From: Incurvaria masculella
Lineage: Eukaryota > Arthropoda > Insecta > Lepidoptera > Incurvariidae
Length of the DNA stretch: 64,000 nt
Direction of reading: 5' to 3'
NCBI GenBank assembly: GCA_946894095.1
Contig: OX335642.1
Span: 4,909,021 to 4,973,020 of the forward strand
Positions 12,267 through 23,703 of the stretch are shown here, in pieces; positions within the stretch are counted from its first letter, which is position 1; the number at the start of each line of letters is the position of its first letter. Made by a program: the position numbers and the translations under genes. A model generated the notes under the pieces. That model had not been told where the DNA came from, searched no databases, and saw only the letters and a list, made by a program, of their open reading frames with translations.

Positions 12267-13626
12267 ACGTCTTAGAATTTTTTATACTTATTGGATTAGA
12301 TCGAGAATCGAGAAAATTCGTTATTGGACTACTTATTGCAAATGCAAGATGAAATATCGGATAAGAAATAAAGAAGTGTGTAAATACAAAACAGTGTGAT
12401 AAGACATAGTTATAGTCTATAAGAAAATGTAGTGACAAATATAGGCATGTGTTTGTTTTGGACATGTTCTATAAGTAATTTTACAGAGCGGATATGGGTT
12501 GGACTGGCATGACCGGACGACCGAAACGAACCTAACCATCATCGGATACCTAGATCATGAGCTTCGTAAAGATCAAAATTAATTTGCATGTGTACTAATC
12601 AGTGTACTTTTCAGCCATCTTGCCATACGAACATGAATATAAATCCTAACGAACAAACCTTTGCTGCATGGCAATTTTATAATACGTCACCACTAGATGC
12701 GCTGTTATCATCTAGTAGTTTATTAACTGTCAAACTAAAGCTAAATTCGATTAGAACCACGTAAAACTCGCTAACTACTGATTCATTAACCTTCTACTTT
12801 TTATGCCATGCCCTCCAAAACCCATTACTAATTTCACTCCCCCATATTGTACAACCCCACCGATAACAAAACACATAAAGCACACACGGAAACGTATTAC
12901 CCGGGGTGCAATATGCATGGGAATAGCATGGAAACTTGGCAACTGCATTCAACATCAGCGCCCTTGCCGTATTCATAGACGTCACTAAGGCTCAACTTTA
13001 ATGAAGTCTCGCAGCGGAAAACAATACAAACCTGGATGCAACAGTCACGACGAAGTGTGGATGTACTTTAGGGGTAAATAACTGAATATATGGTCTAATA
13101 ATTAATGTTTGGGGGGTCTGGTGACTTGAGAAAGTTTCATTCTATGTTCATATGTGTACTTTTTTATTCTATCTGTAATTTTAAGCAAAAAAAAATATTA
13201 TAAAATGAAGGTAAAAAAGACATTTTTTTCTAATGTTTATAGGTAATATTTTCCAATCTCAAAGGTATATTAAAAAAAAAATTTAGACGTAGATTTTGAC
13301 GAAATTATTTTAGAATTTTAAGCAATTCAAACGAAAATAAAAGACAAGACCGAACCCATGAATATCAAAGATATCTTCTATTTACAATGACAATACTTGA
13401 TTTAAAGTTGAAATGTAACAGTGTAAATGTTACGCATTTGGAATCACGCTTAGTTTAATGACAGTTAACAAGTTCTGGCAGTGACGGGAGTTGGAGCTGG
13501 TTAGTAATGTAAATATCAGCGAAAATAAGCAGATTTCGGCGAGTTCTGTTGCGAGACGTTAGCTATCTGTACGTATGTAGGTATTAACTACATGTTTGTT
13601 TTCATGCGTATCGATCGCGTATCAAT
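12267..13626. other. No gene recognised
   Basis: AT-rich DNA without significant ORFs or a recognised repeat family. Confidence 0.4.
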
Positions 13627-13931
13627 AAAACCGACCAAGTGCGAGTTGGACTCGCAAACGAAGGGTTCCGTACCAGTTACAAGATTTAACACAAAAAAAT
13701 CAGGTTTTTTCAATGAGGACCCCCTTTAATTTTTATATTGTTTTTATTTTACCTATTTGTTGTTATAACGGCAAAATAAATATACACTCTGTGAAAATTT
13801 CAGCTACCTACCTATTACGGTTCATGAGATACAGCCCAGTGACAGACAGATACAGACATGACGGACGGACGGACATAGGAGGCTTAGTAATAGGGTTCCG
13901 TTTGCACCCTTTGGGTACGGAACCCTAAAAA
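13627..13931 (+). repeat. SINE-A copy 4, full length
   Basis: Head CCGACCAAGTGCGAGTTGGA, a short GACGGAC microsatellite at about 13860-13875, and tail GGGTACGGAACCCTAAAAA. Confidence 0.85.
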
Positions 13932-14394
13932 CAAGCATTTCCAACGATTTTAATTACTATTTCAAAACTTGCAACGAATCTATTGTTAAATTAATAAATT
14001 ATTGTTGTCTTACTATGAATACAGCAAACGGCCGCGGCCAGCCCCTGTTTATAGTCTTGGCAAATAATATATAATAAATACTGACGTCTCTTGGTAAACT
14101 GTATAACCCTCGTCGTAACCATCTCGTCGCGTACTGTTATAACTTCAAAAATATACTAGTGAGGTTTTTCCACTCACTTTTGTACTTTGAGGTCACATTT
14201 GTGCGATCTTAATATTGGTAGAAATTTGGCCCTAATGATCGCGATTTTGGCTTCGACTTGAACTCTCTTTTCGATACCGGTCAGTATTATCAATTCACAT
14301 AAATTGCCTATTATAATATGAGTTGCTTACCATCACGCTAAATTACCTGTTATTGTACTCATGAAGCGAATACGAATTCAATTCCCAGATGAAA
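13932..14394. other. No gene recognised
   Basis: AT-rich; no ORF or repeat identified. Confidence 0.4.
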
Positions 14395-14640
14395 GTGAAA
14401 CAATTACGCTTAGATTTTGCCTGACGTCATCGCTGATAATTGTGTCACTCTAATTAGAATAATGGGAGAGGGACAACACTGGGGTGACTCGAGTGAAAAG
14501 GTTGAACGCCAGTAGCTGGCATTCCATGAGTAAGAAAGTGTTAGTATTCACCGGTGAGTCACAGGTGTCTGAATCACCGGCGAATGTTATTTGCAAGATG
14601 AAACCCCCTGAGTAGTAAGGAGCGGGGTCAAATATGAGAG
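14395..14640 (+). repeat. Dispersed repeat C, copy 1
   Basis: Shares GACGTCATCGCTGATAATTG, GTATTCACCGGTGAGTCACA and GAATCACCGGCGAATGT with a second diverged copy at 52250-52435. I do not recognise the family. Internal CACCGG/CCGGTG motifs give it some self-complementarity. Confidence 0.5.
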
Positions 14641-15233
14641 AAATCGGGAAGAAACCGACGGATTTTCGTCGGGCATAATACTACTAGCATTGAGTAAAAC
14701 TTATGTCTTCCAGGCACCACTCGATGCCCGCATACACGAGCGAGCAGCCTGTTTACACCGGTTCCAGGAAGTGAAACAGTCAAGTGTGCCGCGAACGGTT
14801 ATCTTTACAAGGTGTTAGGCAAACAGCGGAGATTCTGTTCCGACGAGAGCAAACAGAACATGAGCGCCTGCATGTAGGTCGCGAGGGAACTCAGCCTGGA
14901 GGCCAATTCTTGCGCTAATTAGTTTACATACAGAGTGCCCGCTCCTGAATCCTGATTGAATCGGTAAATAATGTTCGCCCTCGCCGGGTGAACATGTAAG
15001 TAGGTGATTAGTGATAAGTATCTGACGTTTGGTTGCAGTTCTTACCATGCTGTCAAACGTCGTGTTATTGAACGTGAACTGTAATTCCCCTGGTTCATTT
15101 ACGAATCGCTTATGAAATGGATATGTAATTTTTATATCTAAAATTTTGATATGGAAATGTATCACACTATTGACACTCATTCCGTGTGACGCTGTGATCG
15201 ATTACCAGAATACCAAAGTAATGTCAAAGTTTT
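14641..15233. other. No gene recognised
   Basis: A 121-aa minus-strand ORF (14815-15180) shows no recognisable motif and is probably chance. Confidence 0.4.
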
Positions 15234-15485
15234 GTGCAGGTCGTGGTGAGGGCTAGAGAAACTTGCCTTTTACGCTATAGGTCAGTGGTTCAAATCCTCG
15301 ACCCAGTCATGCACCACTTTCTTTCTCTTTTAGAGTTGGATAAGTGCATTTCGTTACGAATTAGAGCTGTTCCATGGTTCGGAAACCATGTACAACTGTA
15401 TGTTGTACATGGTTGTACAACTGTGATGAAACTATGGCTAAAGTTGAAAATGGTCCATATTTTCCATCCAGTTCGGTGTAATCGT
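15234..15485 (+). repeat. SINE-B copy 2 with tRNA-like head
   Basis: The head carries a box B-like GGTTCAAATCC at 15288-15298, followed by the shared body (CATGCACCACTTTCTTTCTC, TAAGTGCATTTCGTTACGAA) and the 3' block TTTCCATCCAGTTCGGTGTA. This copy shows the tRNA-derived origin of the family most clearly, together with the copies at 47361 and 63405. It contains a short local duplication of GTACAACTGT. Confidence 0.65.
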
Positions 15486-15734
15486 TTTCTCATATATATT
15501 CCTCTCGAGAACACTCCTGATAAATCAAACGTAATTTCCAGAATTGGCCTACTGCTTTGGATATCATGTACTCCGTTTTATACACCATCTCTACGCATCT
15601 GGCATTTCTTGGTGAACAAGTGTTGTGGAGTTTATCACTATTCAGGTGAACCACCGGGACCTAGAACTAACTTTATCGACAAGTCTGTTTTTAACACGTC
15701 TTGATTATCTCGTACCTTGATTTCAGGTTGTGTC

Positions 15735-15826
15735 CAAACAAAGTGAATTGTTTAATCATACGTTGACGTCGATTTTGTTTTTTTGTCCTTTCGTGCACTC
15801 GGCCCTAAGTCTCTGGGGTTTATTGG
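15735..15826 (+). repeat. Dispersed repeat E, copy 1
   Basis: The stretch containing TTTAATCATACGTTGACGTC and CCTTTCGTGCACTCGGCCCT matches 47010-47090 closely. Family unknown. Confidence 0.55.
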
Positions 15827-15908
15827 CAAGTAATATTCCGGGAGGTCACGACATTTTTGGTCACGATGAGGTAAATGTAGACCAAGCTCCCATTGCATAA
15901 AATCTTAC

Positions 15909-16360
15909 CTCACTCGATTTCTCTACAGACGTGTATTGCAGTGAAAGAAAACACTTGGAAACATCGGTTCATAACGGGTTGCCATTCCGTAACCTGGTAA
16001 AACCATGTTTTTTTTCGGGTTCAAAACCTCTATTTTGACCCAAAATTATCTCATAAGATTTCACATAGAAAAGTATATGCAGTGAAAGATATGCCTTAGG
16101 AGATGAGAACCCGCACAGGTTGCCTCCCCCCACCCTGGAAGGTTCCATGGTCAGCCAAGTTTAATGAGGCCAAAAAATGGGGTCATTTACCTCATTTGAT
16201 TTCTCGGTGAAATTTGTGCAGAACGATAGCTCGAAATGTGCCATTGATAAAAATATAAGGTTGCCTGTCATCAGCCTGGTAAAACCCTGTTGTCAGCCGC
16301 CTCAAAGGAAACGAAGAAAAATCTTCGGTTTGAGAAAATCTCATGTAGTCGCTAAATTCA
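15909..16360 (+). repeat. Degenerate 141-bp tandem units in the palindrome arm
   Basis: Similar segments start with CTCACTCGATTTCTC (15909), CTCATAAGATTTCAC (16050) and CTCATTTGATTTCTC (16191), exactly 141 bp apart. Each continues with a GCAG(T/A)... block, then GGTTGCC and an AACCTGGTAAAACC-like block. A fourth, weaker unit may start at 16340. The mirrored units lie in the right arm. Function and family unknown. Confidence 0.6.
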
Positions 16361-16496
16361 GGGGGGCAATCAGTCCCAATCATGGTATCAAAATAAAATC
16401 CATACCCTGACATTCTCATTCCTGCGCCTCGTTTATTTTGGCAAAAAAGGGTACAGGGGTCGACTATGGACTTATTAGTTTTTTGTATTCAATAAT

Positions 16497-18109
16497 ACAC
16501 CACATAATAACAGACCACATGGATAATTATAGGCCTATTTGTATCCTCCCAGTGATATCAAAAGTAATCGAAATGGCAATTTTCGAAAGACTAATGTTTT
16601 ATTTTGAAAACAATAAACTTCTATCACAATCACAGTTTGGGTTTAGAGCAGGTAAGTCAACGTCCATGGCTATATATAAATTCGTCAGTGATATGTGGAA
16701 AACTCTGGATAAACGTCACAAAGGCGCTGGTATTTTCTGTGACTTGTCGAAGGCATTCGACTGCGTTCGACATGATGTTTTGCTCGGTAAACTTAAATGC
16801 TATGGGGTTACAAACGCACCATTAGAAATAATAAAATCATATTTAAGCGAGAGATCTCAGTTTGTGCAAACAAATGGGAGTAATTCTACGACCAGCGAAC
16901 AAAATATTGGAGTACCGCAAGGATCTATTCTTGGACCACTATTGTTTCTAATATATATAAATGATTTCACCTTTAACTTAATGGACACATGCACACCAAC
17001 ACTGTACGCTGATGATTCTAATCTCGCAATCACGGCTCCTACAAATGAAATTCTTAGTCACAAACTTAAGGTTACCTTAGACAAAGCGAAATCATGGTTC
17101 GAAATGAATGGTATAAGCTTGAATAACAATAAGACGGTAATAATGCAATTCCATTCCTCTAACAGACAAAATATTGGTATTACAGAAATCTCTGACCTGA
17201 ATGCAGTGACACAAATACAAAATTCCTAGGAGCAGTGATGGACAAACTTTTAACCTGGAACAACCACATCGAGATTCTCTGCAAAAAACTATCATCAGCA
17301 ATATTTGCTCCAAAAATATTACGGGATGTCACTGATTACGCCGCACAAAGAGTCGCATACTTCTCATATTTTCATGCGGTAATGAGCTATGCCTTACTTG
17401 TTTGGGGAAATAGCACCAAAGCAAATAAAGTATTTATTTTACAAAAACGAGCTATTCGTACAATGTTTCGTCTTCAATTCAGAACCTCCTGTCGTGCTTA
17501 CTTCAGACAGGCAAAAATTTTGACGCTGCCTGCACAATATATATTAGAATGTCTCTTATATGTCCACAAAAATCGTGAAAGCTTTTCTACACATGAAATG
17601 GTTCACAAATATCCAACTCGGTTAAGACATAATCTCATCTTGCCGCATACACATCTGTCCCGAGTTAAGAAACAGGCTGACCATTTATAAATAAAATTAT
17701 ACAATCACTTACCTGGCTATTTAACTGTTCTACCAGTGTGTCAATTTAAAAACAGCGTGAAGACTATCCTAATTGAAAATGTATTTTATTCAATTGATGA
17801 CTTTTTATCTTATGAATTTAAATAACTTACTAATGATGAATTTACTGTAATTATCTCACTGCCTATTATTTTACATTTTGTTTTTATTATTATTTACTTT
17901 TTCATGTATGGACTACTGCAGTTAATTTTAAATTTTGACAACTGTAAAGGCTTCTGTGACTGTATCTAATTTACTGTGTACTTATTTATTGGAAATTGTG
18001 AAATTTACATGTTTGGACATATTCTATAGTATTAAGTGTATACAATTATGTATTGTACACTTGTAAAATGCTCAATTGAATAAAGACTTTGAAATATGAA
18101 ATATGAAAT
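16497..18109 (+). mobile_element. 5'-truncated LINE inserted in the left palindrome arm
   Basis: Comparison with the intact right arm (CAATAATGAAAAAAATCATG on the minus strand) defines an insertion that begins after AATAAT at 16496. It ends in a TGAAATATGAAATATGAAAT tail near 18109. A possible short target duplication is AAT. The interior encodes an RT and a C-terminal region. The tandem TGAAATA tail, in place of plain poly(A), resembles CR1/jockey-group ends. Confidence 0.8.
16503..17690 (+). pseudogene. LINE reverse transcriptase ORF2 (truncated, one frameshift)
   Basis: The RT domain runs from DNYRPICILPVISKVIE (fingers) through FCDLSKAFDCVRHDVLL, GVPQGSILGPLLFLIYINDF and the catalytic LYADDSN. 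It continues to the thumb WFEMNGISLNNNKT and ends near 17229. The frame then shifts and continues at about 17220-17690 as the C-terminal region (LLVWGNSTKANKVFILQ). The N-terminal endonuclease is absent by 5' truncation. The first roughly 20 residues of the open frame (from 16438) belong to the host palindrome arm, not the LINE. It would catalyse target-primed reverse transcription in intact relatives; dead here. Confidence 0.85.
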
Positions 18110-18175
18110 GAAAAAAAACATGTTATCGTTAAGAATAGACGTAAAATGAGTACCACCAACCATGACATAAGTCGA

Positions 18176-18650
18176 AACCTATACGCACTGACATTTGCAC
18201 ACATTATATGTTTTGAAATAATGAGGGTAAAATAGTCAAATGTTTGTCTTTCCATTCGTATTAGGAGTGCTATTCGTGATATAACGTAAAAAATTTAATA
18301 CTAAAATTAATGGTATCACCTGCTATCATATGTCGTACACAAACATAAAATTCCTATGGACCATTCAGCGAGGCGAAAACGGCTCACGTTCTATTTAACT
18401 ATATTAAATGCCTTCGCTTTTTCTTTGTCTTTTAAGGCAGATGTGTAGTCACAATCAGTGTAAACCTGCTGAGCTGCATAATACATTTCCTAGCTAGCGA
18501 GCTTACTCTATGCAGTTATAAGCCAAATGGCGATGGTCACTGTAAATCCATATTTCGAACAATTCGAGAGTACGTGTAAATTCCCAAGTATAAATATCAA
18601 AATTTCGGTATCGGAACATTGAATTAGTTAGTGTCTTAGAATAAGGCTAA
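18176..18650. other. Unassigned DNA present only in the left half of the palindrome
   Basis: AT-rich, without ORFs. Its equivalent is absent from the right half, where the arm jumps from ...AAGTCGA to GGTGCAGAATC. Confidence 0.5.
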
Positions 18651-18689
18651 ACTTCAATTAAATTTCTCCAAATATAAACCCATCCACAA

Positions 18690-20343
18690 ACCACTGGCTA
18701 AGCTAAACATACCAGACCACATGCTCTATATCGAATCCAAACTCGAGGATGCTTAGCGCCACGCGATGAGGATGCCGACATCGACAAGGCATATACGAGC
18801 TTCGTATCCTCACTAACGGACACTGCAGAAAAGCACTTCAGTAAAAGTCGACATGCAGACCGCAATAAGTTATCAGCAGAGACGTTGAGGCTCCTGGAAA
18901 CACGACGAAATATGAAACCGGGAGATCCGCAGTAGTGTCTCGTGCACAAAAACCTCAACAAGACCATCAGTAAGTCCATTCGCCGTGATATTCGCCGAGA
19001 GAATATGAAGTTGGTTGTTGGTTGAGCGCATTATAACAGAAAATCGAGGCAGTTAAGTGTTTGCCTGTTCCTTTTCTACCGGCGCAAACAAATTTCAAAA
19101 ATCGAGCGAGCGAATGGGGTTGTCACTGCAAGAAATCCGGATATACTTCAGGCAATGGAAGAATTTTATGTTGAATTGTACTCCGCAGCAATTCCTACCC
19201 CGAGCCCAAGCAAACCAGTCGAATCTGATAGGCGTGCGCCGCCGGAGCTTAGTGTCTATGAGATAAACGCTGCCTCTCGGAAAGTCAGCCTCTTGGTCGG
19301 CTGACAGAAAGGCTGGATTGGTACCAGCCTCATGAGCCAGCTAGGTTTAGAAAAGGATACGGCACAATGGATCATATATTTACTGTGAGACAAAAGGTGC
19401 TAAAGTAAGAGGAGTACAACAAGCCGCTCTTCCTAGACTTCGTGGAGTACGAGAAGGCTTTCGACTCCGTTGAAAACTCCCTCCTGAGGTGCAGAATCGC
19501 TACATCGAGGTATCGTAAATGTGTATCGGTCCGCGACCATGACTGTGAGTCTCCATGAAAATATCCAATCCATCCTCCTTGGTACAGGCGTAAGGGGTAT
19601 GTGATCTCACCAAAGCTCTCCGCCAACGCATTGGAAGATGTGTTCAAGACGCTTGAATGGGACAACATGGGTATCAACGTTAATGGAGATTTTCTCACTC
19701 ATCTTCGCTTCGCCTATGACTTTGTTCTTCTGTCGAATTCCCGAGTTCAGTTTCAGACCAGACTGTAAGACCTTTATAAAGCATTGGTAAAGGTAGGTCT
19801 GAAGATGAACCGGGACAAAACAAAGGTCATGGCGACCGAGGGCATGACGGAAGGACAAATCGTTATCGACAGAGAAGTGATCGAACAGGTTGAAGAGTAC
19901 GTATATCTCGGTCAAATTCTGCGGCTTGGTTGACAAGAACTGACTAAGGAGTTTGAGAGACGGATTCAACTGTGTTGGACTTGCCTTCGAAAAGCTTAAA
20001 ATTCCCTCTGAGATCTGACCTTCCACAACATTTAAAGACCCGAATATATGACCAGTGAGTCCACCCGGTTATGACGTACGGGTATGAAACGTGGACTCTG
20101 ACGGTCGCCGTTGTCCAAAGGTTGAAAGTTGCCCAGCGAGCAATGGAGCGAACCATGCTGGGAATATCGCTACGGGTTATGGTGCGTAACGAGGCAATCC
20201 GCCGACGTACCAAAGTAGTCGATATTGGACACCGCGTGGATAAATGGCAGTGTGGGCTGGTCACATCAGCCGAAGAGATGAAGACCGTTGGAGTAACCGC
20301 GTCCTACACTGGCGGCCGTGGAAAGAAAAGCGGAGTGTGGGAA
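18690..20343 (+). pseudogene. RTE-type LINE ORF2, degraded plus-strand copy
   Basis: Decayed reading frames follow RTE-clade order. A pre-RT linker (SAETLRLLETRRNMKPGDPQ at about 18880-18935) is followed by RT pieces including EEYNKPLFLDFVEYEKAFDS (about 19406-19470). The region of the catalytic box reads LRFAYDF rather than FADD. The C-terminal block MTYGYETWTLTVAVVQRLK...AQRAMERTMLGISLR lies at about 20071-20170. There are many stops and frameshifts. Its 3' portion from 19486 is mirrored at 20344-20930. Confidence 0.75.
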
Positions 20344-20930
20344 GTCTTTCAACCTTTTGACAACGGCGACCGTCAGAGTCCACGTTTCACACCCGTACGT
20401 CATTACCGGAAGGACACACTGGTCATATATTCGGGTCTTTAAGTTTTGTGGAAGGTCAGATATCAGAGCGAAATTTAAGCTTTCCGAAGGCAAGCCCAAC
20501 CCAGTTGAATCCGTCTCTCAAACTCCTTAGTCAGTTCTTGTCTACCAAGCCGTAGAATTTGACCGAGATATACGTACTCTTCAACCTGTTCGATCACTTC
20601 TCTGTCGATAACGATTTTATATCAATGCTTTATAAAGATCTTCCAGCATGGTCTGAAGCTGAACTCGGGAATTCGACAGAAGAACAAAGTCATCGGCGAA
20701 GCGAAGATGGCTGAGAAAATCTCCATTAACGTTGATACCCATCTTGTCCCATTCAAGCATCTTGAACACATCTTCCAATTCATTGGCGAAGAGCTTGGGT
20801 GAGATCACATACCCCTTACGCCTTTACCAAGGTGGATGGATTGGATATTTGCATAGAGTCTCACAGTAATCTTCGCGGACCGATACAGATTTACGATACC
20901 TCGATGTAGCGATTCTGCACCTCGACTTAT
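20344..20930 (-). pseudogene. RTE-type LINE ORF2, inverted partial copy
   Basis: The minus strand reads ISPKLFANELEDVFKMLEWD, then LRFADDFVLLSNSRVQLQTM with an intact catalytic FADD. A deletion of about 80 bp follows, then IYDQCVLPVMTYGCETWTLT. Together with the plus copy it forms the inner part of the palindrome. It is better preserved at the catalytic box than its partner, but is truncated at both ends. Confidence 0.8.
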
Positions 20931-21600
20931 GTCATGGTTGGTGGTACTCATTTTACGTCTATCCTAAACGATAACATGATTTTTTTCATTATTGAATACA
21001 AAAAACTAATAAGTCCATAGTCGACCCCTGTACCCTTTTTTGCCAAAATAAACGAGGCGCAGGAATGTCTGGGTATGGATTTTATCTTGATACCATGATT
21101 GGGACTGATTGCCCCCCTGAATTTAGCGACTACATGAGATTTTCTCAAACCGAAGATTTTTCTTCGTTTCCTTTGAGGCGGCTGACAACAGGGTATTACC
21201 AGGCTGATGACAGGCAACCTTATATTTTTATCAATGGCACATTTCGAGCTATCGTTCTGCACAAATTTCATCGAGAAATCAAATGAGGTAAATGACCCCA
21301 TTTTTTGGCCTCATTCAACTTGGCTGACCATGGAACCTTCCAGGGTGGGGGGAGGCAACCTGTGCGGGTTCTCATCTCCTAAGGCATATCTTTCACTGCA
21401 TATACTTTTCTATGTGAAATCTTATGAGATAATTTTGGGTCAAAATAGAGGTTTTGAACCCGAAAAAAAACATGGTTTTACCAGGTTACGGAATGGCAAC
21501 CTGTTATGAACCGATGTTTCCAAGTGTTTTCTTTCACTGCAATACACGTCTATAGAGAAATCGAGTGAGGTAAGATTTTATGCAATGGGAGCTTGGTCTA

Positions 21601-22079
21601 ATGGCTGAATCTGGGTTCACATGTTAGAGACCAACCCTCTGATGCTAAATATGTCGGTCTGCCCGTACCAAGTGGTTGCGTTATCTAGATTGGCTATATA
21701 AAATAGATGATGTTATGTACCTGCTGATGAATATACTGATTGTCTGGAAACATTGATGCCTATTAATTATGCAACAATAACCAGTCGATTTTTTAATTAA
21801 ATACTTAAATATATCTTAAGTTATATCTGTATCCTAAATCGCCTGTAACTACGAAATGCAACCAAATGTTTGTTCAGTTTTTGTATTGCTAAGCAAGTAT
21901 GTACTGATACTTTCATGCTTCGGTATTTGCAGCCTGTTACCTTATCATATATATTTTTCGTCACCATAACTAGTTTTTCAGGCGCATTATCTACGTAACG
22001 CAACCACTTGGAATAGGCAGACTGACAAATTTAGCTACAGAGGGTTGGTCTTTATCCCGTGATACCCGTTTCAGCCATT
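21601..22079. mobile_element. MITE with about 85-bp terminal inverted repeats
   Basis: The left end ATGGCTGAATCTGGG...GTGGTTGCGTTAT (21601-21687) is the imperfect reverse complement of 21992-22079 (CGTAACGCAACCACTTGG...TTTCAGCCATT). No ORF inside. It interrupts the right palindrome arm: left-arm similarity (CATTTAC...GTCGTGACCTCC) resumes directly after it. Superfamily undetermined; the exact target duplication is not resolved. Confidence 0.75.
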
Positions 22080-22118
22080 TACGTTATTGTTACTATTTTT
22101 GTCGCGACCTCCTAGTCT

Positions 22119-22457
22119 ATAATGTATATGCCAGTCAGACAACTGAGGAACTCAAAGAAGAAAATGCACGTCAATTTCGTCCAATCCAGCAGTCCTTAGT
22201 GTAAAATGTACTGCAAAATGTCGTCAAAAGAGTGTTTTTTAAATTCAGGTTCCCACTGTGACACCAAATATTCACATAAATGAATATGTGATATGATTGT
22301 GGCCTTACTGAGTGAACAGGAAAGGACACGGATTTAAAGTGTCCTTCGCTATCTACAGTTTTCCTGTGGAGTCGGAAGTTTAGTCTCTGCAGTGGTCGCG
22401 TTTGGTAGTGTTGCACTCATTAGTTAGGTCTGTGTTGAAGTAATCGTGATAACAGTG
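22119..22457. other. No gene recognised; possible 5' UTR at its end
   Basis: AT-rich at first, then a more balanced stretch before the ATG at 22458. No repeat assigned. Confidence 0.35.
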
Positions 22458-22506
22458 ATGTCTCGCTTGCCCAGGAAGAAGAGTTTTAAGTCATGCATTA
22501 CTGAAG
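22458..22506 (+). CDS. Candidate first coding exon (weak)
   Basis: The ATG at 22458 reads MSRLPRKKSFKSCITE, a basic N-terminus, and runs into a textbook donor, AAG|GTAAGA, at 22507. No CpG block precedes it. I do not recognise the protein or a second exon. It may be chance. Confidence 0.25.
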
Positions 22507-22803
22507 GTAAGACGGTATTTGAGAGTACATATATTCCGGTATGAGATCATTTTGTAAGGGTTCTGTGAGCCATTTTAGGGTAAAAAAACTCTATTTATGA
22601 GACAAGAATGAGCAATCTGTAATTATAAAGCCAATGTACACACTCGGTAATGTACTCGGTTGTCTATTTTATAGAGCGAAATTTATTTACGGACCTAAGA
22701 CCTAATCCGAAGTGAATCTTAATGAAACAACCTAATGCGAATGTGATCGGAAGTTACTGCTCCAAACTTAAAAAGTGGCCGCCATTTTCTGCAAGTGCAA
22801 ATT
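22507..22803. other. No gene recognised
   Basis: AT-rich. It contains a GTGAATC/GATCGGAAGTT motif block like that at 5025-5075, again directly upstream of a SINE-A head. Confidence 0.4.
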
Positions 22804-22850
22804 TAAAAACCGGCCAAGTGCGAGTCGGACCGTGCCATCGTACAATATTT
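22804..22850 (+). repeat. SINE-A copy 5, head fragment with internal deletion
   Basis: CCGGCCAAGTGCGAGTCGGA is joined directly to CCGTGCCATCGTAC. About 17 bases of the usual head (the TCGCACACGAAGGGTTC part) are deleted and the body is missing. Confidence 0.75.
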
Positions 22851-23699
22851 AGCATATGAACTTTGATGTACATCAAACCATTGGCACCCGTCACATAGTG
22901 TAAACTAGTTCGGGTGCCTATGGACTCAAAACTTTCAGTGTACAAAAAAAAAGGTATGCTGATATGCTAATAAACCATTATTATTATCGTTATTACTTTA
23001 AAAATAATTTCGTATTTGTAACGAAACTGTTTAATTTAATTATGTTTTATTACATTTAAGTAATTTGACAGTCATATACAGATCTCTAATATATTGTAAA
23101 ATAAGTTTTACCTGGTCATTGAAATCTTACCTCATTTGAAACTGTATCATATTCATACCGTGCATCGAGGAAAGAAATGGACGGCTTTTGTGGAAAAAGA
23201 GCATCCACAAACGCCTGCTGTAGAAGCGGCAATCGACGGGACTACTTCGCTGGCACGGCACAATGTCGTTATATTGCGCTCTGGCACTGTCTCTGTTTTA
23301 AAGAAAAATACAGTGTTCGTGATGAGGAGTATGCAACACGTCAACAAAGCAAACAATTCGCATAGTGTTTTATTTGGTTAGGATTATAAAACTTATTGCT
23401 AAAAGAAAATCACGAACGCTGCAGTCAAAAATCAAATAGAAAACTAAACTGATTTAGAATCTTCATGAAACAACCTAGTAATGTTGACTAAGATTTTTAA
23501 GATTGATTTGTTTTATCGTTGAGTCATGTCAAAACGTATTGTTTAAAACGTGCAAAAAATTCAAACTTTTGAACCTTATAACTTAGAAACCAAACATAAT
23601 TTTAAATGCCAATGGTCACCGAGCATCTAGTTCAGTGGTTGAGGGTCAATTTGACCAAATTCCTGTCTTGCCATGGGCCACCAACTGTTTGGAGGTAAT
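22851..23699. other. No gene recognised
   Basis: AT-rich DNA. An 81-aa plus ORF at 23136-23381 (MKLYHIHTVHRGKKWTAF...) shows no recognisable domain and no splice or context support. Confidence 0.4.
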
Positions 23700-23703
23700 A
23701 TAC

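Larger units (their letters stand above)
15841..22118. repeat. Large imperfect inverted duplication (about 6.3 kb palindrome)
   Basis: The left half (15841-16496 plus 18110-18175, then 19486-20130) is repeated in inverse order on the right (20344-20930 and 20922-21600, continuing at about 22079-22118). About 213 bp of single-copy RTE sequence (20131-20343) forms the centre. Paired protein-level relics make it obvious: the frame MGSFTSFDFS...KFVQNDSS is read on plus at 16177 and on minus at 21301. The left arm has a LINE insertion (16497-18109). The right arm has a MITE insertion (21601-22079) and lacks the equivalents of 18176-19487 and about 80 bp near 20620. Confidence 0.85.

Noticed and set aside
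16177..16410. 77-aa ORF repeated inverted at 20948-21301, looking like a conserved small gene
   Set aside because: Conservation is explained by the inverted duplication; no family match and the frame crosses the 141-bp repeat units.
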